From assembly GCF_002160055.1 (NCBI RefSeq), contig NZ_NFJV01000004.1, positions 62,001-126,000 on the forward strand: a DNA stretch of 64,000 nucleotides. The letters are read 5' to 3'. Shown here in pieces: positions 59,966 through 64,000 of the stretch (position 1 is the first letter of the stretch; each line of letters starts with the position of its first letter). The notes under the pieces were generated by a model that was given only the letters and a program-made list of their open reading frames with translations, did not search any database and was not told where the DNA came from. Position numbers and translations under genes: made by a program. Origin of the DNA: Mediterranea sp. An20. GTDB taxonomy: Bacteria; Bacteroidota; Bacteroidia; Bacteroidales; Bacteroidaceae.

Positions 59966-61441
59966 ATGGAACAACCCTTACTCATTTACAACACCCTGCA
60001 CCGGCAGAAGGAAGTATTCAAGCCGTTGCACGCCCCCCACGTGGGGATGTATGTCTGCGGTCCCACCGTCTACGGTGATCCGCACTTGGGACATGCACGT
60101 CCGGCCATTACGTTCGACTTGCTATTCCGCTATCTTAAACATTTGGGCTATCAGGTGCGCTACGTACGCAACATCACCGATGTAGGCCATCTGGAACACG
60201 ATGCCGACGAAGGCGAAGACAAGATTGCCAAGAAAGCCCGTCTGGAACAACTGGAGCCGATGGAGGTGGCACAATACTATGCCAACCGCTACCACGACGC
60301 CATGCGTGCCCTCAATGTCCTGCCACCCAGCATCGAGCCGCAGGCATCGGGGCACATCATCGAACAAATCGAATTGGTAAAAGAGATTCTGAAAAACGGC
60401 TATGCCTACGAAAGCCAAGGCTCCGTCTACTTCGATGTAAACAAGTATAATAAAGACCATCATTACGGCATGCTATCGGGCCGCAACCTGGATGATGTGC
60501 TGAATACCACCCGCGAACTGGACGGCCAGGAGGAGAAACACAACCCCGCCGACTTCGCCTTGTGGAAGAAAGCACAGCCCGAACACATCATGCGATGGCC
60601 CTCACCTTGGAGTGACGGGTTCCCAGGCTGGCACTGCGAATGTACAGCCATGGGGCGCAAGTATCTGGGCGCGCACTTCGACATACACGGGGGAGGCATG
60701 GATCTGGTCTTCCCGCATCACGAATGCGAGATTGCGCAGGCCGTGGCTTCGCAGGGTGATGACATGGTGCACTACTGGATGCACAACAACATGATTACAA
60801 TCAACGGACAGAAAATGGGCAAATCGCTGGGTAACTTCATCACACTGGAGCAATTCTTCACCGGACAGCACGAGAAACTGACACAGGCCTACACACCGAT
60901 GACCATCCGCTTCTTCATCCTCCAGGCGCACTACCGCAGTACGGTGGACTTCAGCAACGAGGCCTTGCAGGCTGCTGAGAAAGGATTGGCCCGTCTGATG
61001 GATGCTATCCACGAGCTGGACAACCTGAAGCCGTCGACTGCCTCGTCGGTGAATGTACATGCGCTGGCCGCCAAGTGCTATGAGGCTATGAACGACGACC
61101 TGAACTCGCCCATTGTCATCGCACACTTGTTCGACGGAGCAAAGATGGTGAACAACATCGCTGCTGGCAACGATACCATCAGCGCCGAAGACCTGCAGGA
61201 ATTGAAGGACATCTTCCAACTTTTTGCCTTCGATATCCTGGGACTGAAGGCTGAGAATACATCCGATGCTGCCCGTGAGGAAGCTTTCGGCCACGTAGTG
61301 GACATGCTGCTGGAAGAGCGTGCCAAAGCGAAAGCCAACAAAGACTGGGCCACCAGCGACAAGATACGCAATGAACTGACAGCCTTAGGCTTTGAAATAA
61401 AAGACGGAAAGGAACGCACAGAATGGAAACTGAACAAATAA
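59966..61441 (+). CDS. cysS: Cysteinyl-tRNA synthetase
   Basis: A 491-residue class I synthetase. It has [19 protein letters not shown] (first zinc cysteine and HIGH-type HLGH), the second zinc cysteine in [10 protein letters not shown], a histidine/glutamate pair in [11 protein letters not shown] and the KMSKS-type [10 protein letters not shown]. The C-terminal DALR-type domain ends in [20 protein letters not shown]. The ATG at 59966 is preceded by AGGAGAT. It charges tRNA-Cys. The last 19 bases overlap the thioesterase gene, so the two are coupled. Confidence 0.97.
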   Translation: MEQPLLIYNTLHRQKEVFKPLHAPHVGMYVCGPTVYGDPHLGHARPAITFDLLFRYLKHLGYQVRYVRNITDVGHLEHDADEGEDKIAKKARLEQLEPMEVAQYYANRYHDAMRALNVLPPSIEPQASGHIIEQIELVKEILKNGYAYESQGSVYFDVNKYNKDHHYGMLSGRNLDDVLNTTRELDGQEEKHNPADFALWKKAQPEHIMRWPSPWSDGFPGWHCECTAMGRKYLGAHFDIHGGGMDLVFPHHECEIAQAVASQGDDMVHYWMHNNMITINGQKMGKSLGNFITLEQFFTGQHEKLTQAYTPMTIRFFILQAHYRSTVDFSNEALQAAEKGLARLMDAIHELDNLKPSTASSVNVHALAAKCYEAMNDDLNSPIVIAHLFDGAKMVNNIAAGNDTISAEDLQELKDIFQLFAFDILGLKAENTSDAAREEAFGHVVDMLLEERAKAKANKDWATSDKIRNELTALGFEIKDGKERTEWKLNK

Positions 61442-61848
61442 AAGCGTTCTTCCAGAACGACCGCTTTGCCGCCAATGCAGGTGTCAAGCTACTGGAAGTG
61501 AGGGAGGGTTATGCAAAAGCATCCCTCACCATCACTCCCGAACACCTGAATGCCGGTGGACGTACACAAGGTGGGGCACTCTTCACCCTGGCGGATTTGG
61601 CATTGGCTGCTGCGGCCAATGCGCACGGTACCCTGGCTTTCTCGCTCTCATCGCACATCACCTTTCTCAGGGGGAGCCAGCAGGGAGACACGCTCATTGC
61701 CGAAGCCCGCGAACGATATATCGGGCGCACTACGGGCTGCTACCAGATAGACATCACCAACCAGGAAGGCAAACTCTTGGCGACGTTCGAGTCGAGCGTG
61801 TTCCGCATGAACGACAAACTGCCGTTTGCCACTGCACCTACTGACTAA
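61423..61848 (+). CDS. PaaI-type hotdog-fold thioesterase
   Basis: A 141-residue protein with the hotdog domain of PaaI thioesterases: [20 protein letters not shown] (about 42-61), the central helix LALAAAAN and [20 protein letters not shown]. The aspartate of TLAD is the usual catalytic position. It hydrolyses acyl-CoA or aryl-acyl-CoA thioesters in the cytoplasm; the natural substrate is unknown. It overlaps cysS by 19 bases and is followed after 15 bases by the TlpA-like lipoprotein gene, so the three likely share a transcript. Confidence 0.9.
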   Translation: METEQIKAFFQNDRFAANAGVKLLEVREGYAKASLTITPEHLNAGGRTQGGALFTLADLALAAAANAHGTLAFSLSSHITFLRGSQQGDTLIAEARERYIGRTTGCYQIDITNQEGKLLATFESSVFRMNDKLPFATAPTD

Positions 61849-61863
61849 TGCCCGCACGCAATC

Positions 61864-63063
61864 ATGAAGAAGAGCGTCTTAGGTTGCCTCTGCCTGACTG
61901 CATTAGTGACAGCCTGCGCACCGCAGGTGGCCGACAACGAATATCTGATAGCTGGTACGGTAACTGACGTACCGGACAGTACTGTCGTCCACCTGCAGAA
62001 ACTAAACGACCAGTTCTTCACCGCAGTAGCCTGCGACACGGTAATGCAAGGACGATTTGAACTGCGCGACACGGTATCTTCCTCACAGCGACTGTGCCTG
62101 ACAATAAACGGGAAAGGTTACCCGAACTATTTACTGAACTTATGGGTAGCTCCCGGACAATACATCGAACTGAAAGGAAACGGCAAACTGTTTCCCCTAT
62201 GGGACGTAAAGAGTGACATCGCAGAGCAACAAGAGGAAAATCGCTTTGCCAACTATACCCGCGAGCCTCAGAAGCAAATACTGGAATATAACATCCAGGA
62301 AAGCGACATCCTGACAGAATTATCCGACAAGAAGCACCAAGGCAACAAAGAGTACCAAGAAGCCGCATGGAACAAAATCGACTCTATCCAAAGGCTATCG
62401 GTCCCCTTCATGCTGGAACGTACGCGAATGGAAGTGGAGTGTATGAAGACGGCACCTGTTTCACAAATATGGTTGGAGAAACTGGAAACGAATGCTACCC
62501 TGACAAGGTTTGCTGCCGCTGACACTGCGTTCCAAGACTACGCTGCCTTTATCGCACCACTGAAGGAGTTGTACATGACCTTACCGGATTCCATCAAACA
62601 GACTGCTACGGCGCAAAAAGCTTATCATGCCTTATTCCCGAAGATAAAAGCAGGTGATGTTATGACCGATGGAACCTTATATGACCCCGACGGAAACGAG
62701 CATCATCTGGCTGAATTCAAAGGTCAATACATCTTGCTGGACTTCTGGAGCCAGACGTGCGGCCCGTGTCGGCGAGCCATTCCCGAACTGGAGGAAGTAG
62801 CCCGGACGTATGCCGGCCGTCTGACTGTGGTCTGCATCAGCACCGACCCCCAGGAGGTATGGAAGCAATGCCTTCAGATAAAAGGAATGAAAGGCATCCA
62901 ATGGAACGAACTGCGCAACGACGGCGGCGGACTGCAAGCTGATTATGGCGTACAGGGGCTTCCGCATTACGTGCTTATCGCGCCAGACGGGAAAGTGAAA
63001 CATGTCTGGGCCGGCTACTGGAAAGGAGTGATCCGGACGATTCTGGAAACACATATAAACTAA
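61864..63063 (+). CDS. TlpA-family thioredoxin-like lipoprotein
   Basis: A 399-residue lipoprotein with lipobox VTAC (Cys18). The N-terminal part resembles the DUF4369 beta domain common in Bacteroidetes (LIAGTVTDVPDSTVVHLQ). A helical linker spans about 120-255. The C-terminal thioredoxin domain (265-399) has the redox motif CGPC at 299-302 and a cis-proline segment VQGLPHYVLI. Such proteins are periplasmic disulfide reductases or respond to redox state at the outer membrane. Partners are not visible in the window. A very strong terminator follows 38 bases after the stop. Confidence 0.92.
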   Translation: MKKSVLGCLCLTALVTACAPQVADNEYLIAGTVTDVPDSTVVHLQKLNDQFFTAVACDTVMQGRFELRDTVSSSQRLCLTINGKGYPNYLLNLWVAPGQYIELKGNGKLFPLWDVKSDIAEQQEENRFANYTREPQKQILEYNIQESDILTELSDKKHQGNKEYQEAAWNKIDSIQRLSVPFMLERTRMEVECMKTAPVSQIWLEKLETNATLTRFAAADTAFQDYAAFIAPLKELYMTLPDSIKQTATAQKAYHALFPKIKAGDVMTDGTLYDPDGNEHHLAEFKGQYILLDFWSQTCGPCRRAIPELEEVARTYAGRLTVVCISTDPQEVWKQCLQIKGMKGIQWNELRNDGGGLQADYGVQGLPHYVLIAPDGKVKHVWAGYWKGVIRTILETHIN

Positions 63064-63100
63064 GAGGGAACAACAAGAGCCAGTTCCATTCCACACAGAA

Positions 63101-63146
63101 TCAGCCCCCTGCCGGATAGTCTGACAGCTTTCCGGCAGGGGGCTGA
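63101..63146. terminator. Strong terminator between the TlpA and DUF3108 genes
   Basis: TCAGCCCCCTGCCGGA (63101-63116) pairs perfectly with TCCGGCAGGGGGCTGA (63131-63146) over 16 bases with a 14-base loop. It lies between convergent genes. Confidence 0.8.
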
Positions 63147-63172
63147 GTCTACCCGTCATTATGTTTTCGGTC

Positions 63173-64000
63173 TTACTTCACCAACGACTTCAGCGGATAG
63201 CGGTTGCCCTCTACGCCTGTAAAAAACGCCTTAGCCGAACCAAAACTAAGGTACATATCCAGACGGATAGGCAAATGGTTATCGTCATCAGAAACAAAGA
63301 AGGTAATGACTTCTTTCTCGGCGCCTTCCTTATCATATTCTACAAAAGAGAACACCAGACAGCGATAGGTATGCCCATCCTTGGCTTCCACATTGTCTGT
63401 CCCTCTGTATATCAGAGTCTGCTGCTCTACTTTCCGACCGGTGGCCATTGGGAAGTGTACCTTATCGCCCACCTTGAAATCTGCAGGATTCCATGAGCGG
63501 GCCTGCCCCAGAATACTGAGCATATCAAAGATGCAGCCACTTTCGGCCGTATATTCCATTTCCTGCGGGGCCCGTACCTCACTATACCACGTGCGCCGCT
63601 GCTTGACGTGTGACACCCCGTTGCTGTACGAGAACCAGGCTTCGTCCCGCGTGTGGCGCTTTCCTTCTTCGGCAGCTTTGCAGAAATAAAGCGGCTCCAG
63701 GCGGTCGGTGACATAGCAAGTCAGCGTATCGCGCATTTTGAAAAAGAAATCGGCACGCTTGCTGGTATGTGACTTCAGACGGAAGCAGTAGCCAGGCTTG
63801 CCTTCATATTCCGTCTTATCCGTGGTCAGTTCGGCTGTGCCCACCTTTATCCAGATAAACTTCCAGTTGAACATCAGATTGTAAGAGATGCGCTCACCCG
63901 GCAAGAACGCCGTGTTCTTAGCCCCGCACTGAGCGGAGACTTCGGTGGCAAACATCACGAGCCAGCACACCAGCAAAGCGCATATCCACTTGCCAGCACA
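63173..64000 (-). CDS. DUF3108-type secreted protein, 5' end outside the window
   Basis: The reverse strand encodes at least 275 residues. The start lies beyond the right edge: the frame stays open to 64000, where it reads CAGKWICALLVCWLVMF, the middle of a signal peptide ending EVSAQ. The mature part (FLPGERISYNLMFNWKFIWIKVG split across two motifs, GERISYNLMF and FIWIKVGTAEL) and the ending LDMYLSFGSAKAFFTGVEG fit DUF3108, a secreted beta-rich family of unknown function in Bacteroidetes. It probably works in the periplasm or envelope. It converges on the TlpA-like gene across a terminator. Confidence 0.8.
   Translation of the reverse strand, partial: CAGKWICALLVCWLVMFATEVSAQCGAKNTAFLPGERISYNLMFNWKFIWIKVGTAELTTDKTEYEGKPGYCFRLKSHTSKRADFFFKMRDTLTCYVTDRLEPLYFCKAAEEGKRHTRDEAWFSYSNGVSHVKQRRTWYSEVRAPQEMEYTAESGCIFDMLSILGQARSWNPADFKVGDKVHFPMATGRKVEQQTLIYRGTDNVEAKDGHTYRCLVFSFVEYDKEGAEKEVITFFVSDDDNHLPIRLDMYLSFGSAKAFFTGVEGNRYPLKSLVK

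Overview
The window looks like a chromosomal segment from a gut-type Bacteroidota, most likely Bacteroidaceae. Supporting signs are the repeated Bacteroidota promoter -7 element (TAnnTTTG, sometimes with an upstream TTTG), a SecD-SecF fusion, KorA/KorB, a purN / acpP-fabF-rnc cluster, a serine-type sulfatase, GH2 and GH29 glycosidases, a BF3164-type lipoprotein and Rpn-family nucleases with glutamate- or glutamine-rich tails. Third codon positions look rich in G and C; I did not count composition. I see no prophage, insertion sequence, CRISPR array, rRNA or plasmid signature.

Layout. 1-6 kb: start of a glycosyltransferase, a NUDIX hydrolase, and a TPR protein paired with an outer-membrane beta-barrel. 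6-11.5 kb: glycan-trimming enzymes (sialate O-acetylesterase, a two-domain esterase fusion, a sulfatase). 12-14.3 kb: topA. 14.4-30.5 kb: the most interesting block, a leftward seven-gene export operon (TolC-like channel, HlyD-like adaptor, four double-size MacB/FtsX permeases, one ATPase) divergent from an NtrC-family response regulator and a histidine kinase with almost no periplasmic part. A good sigma-54 promoter match precedes the TolC gene, and two identical 14-bp palindromes spaced 21 bp apart lie at enhancer distance between the two units. I read this as a self-contained sigma-54 envelope-response and export module.

30.5-31.3 kb is a gene-free stretch with a helically phased TGCAT array, a terminator, a 10-bp tandem repeat and a double hairpin. 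31.3-42 kb: argS, a lipoprotein, an Rpn nuclease, HU, two overlapping rhomboid genes, an EEP-family hydrolase and secDF. 42-47 kb: a possible outer-membrane protein remnant, beta-galactosidase, alpha-L-fucosidase and tRNA-Arg(CCT). 47-58.5 kb: korAB, pdxB, purN, acpP-fabF-rnc, pfkA, a GH3-family protein and an EamA transporter. 58.5-64 kb: a 51-residue membrane protein, a second Rpn nuclease, cysS, a thioesterase, a TlpA-like lipoprotein and a DUF3108-type protein running off the end.

Functional themes are host-glycan processing (sulfatase, esterases, GH2, GH29), envelope transport and quality control (the ABC module, SecDF, rhomboids, TPR/barrel pair) and core metabolism. A degenerate repeat built on a unit of about 22 bp recurs at five intergenic sites. 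Product calls rest on recognising motifs and overall family resemblance by eye; no database search was possible.
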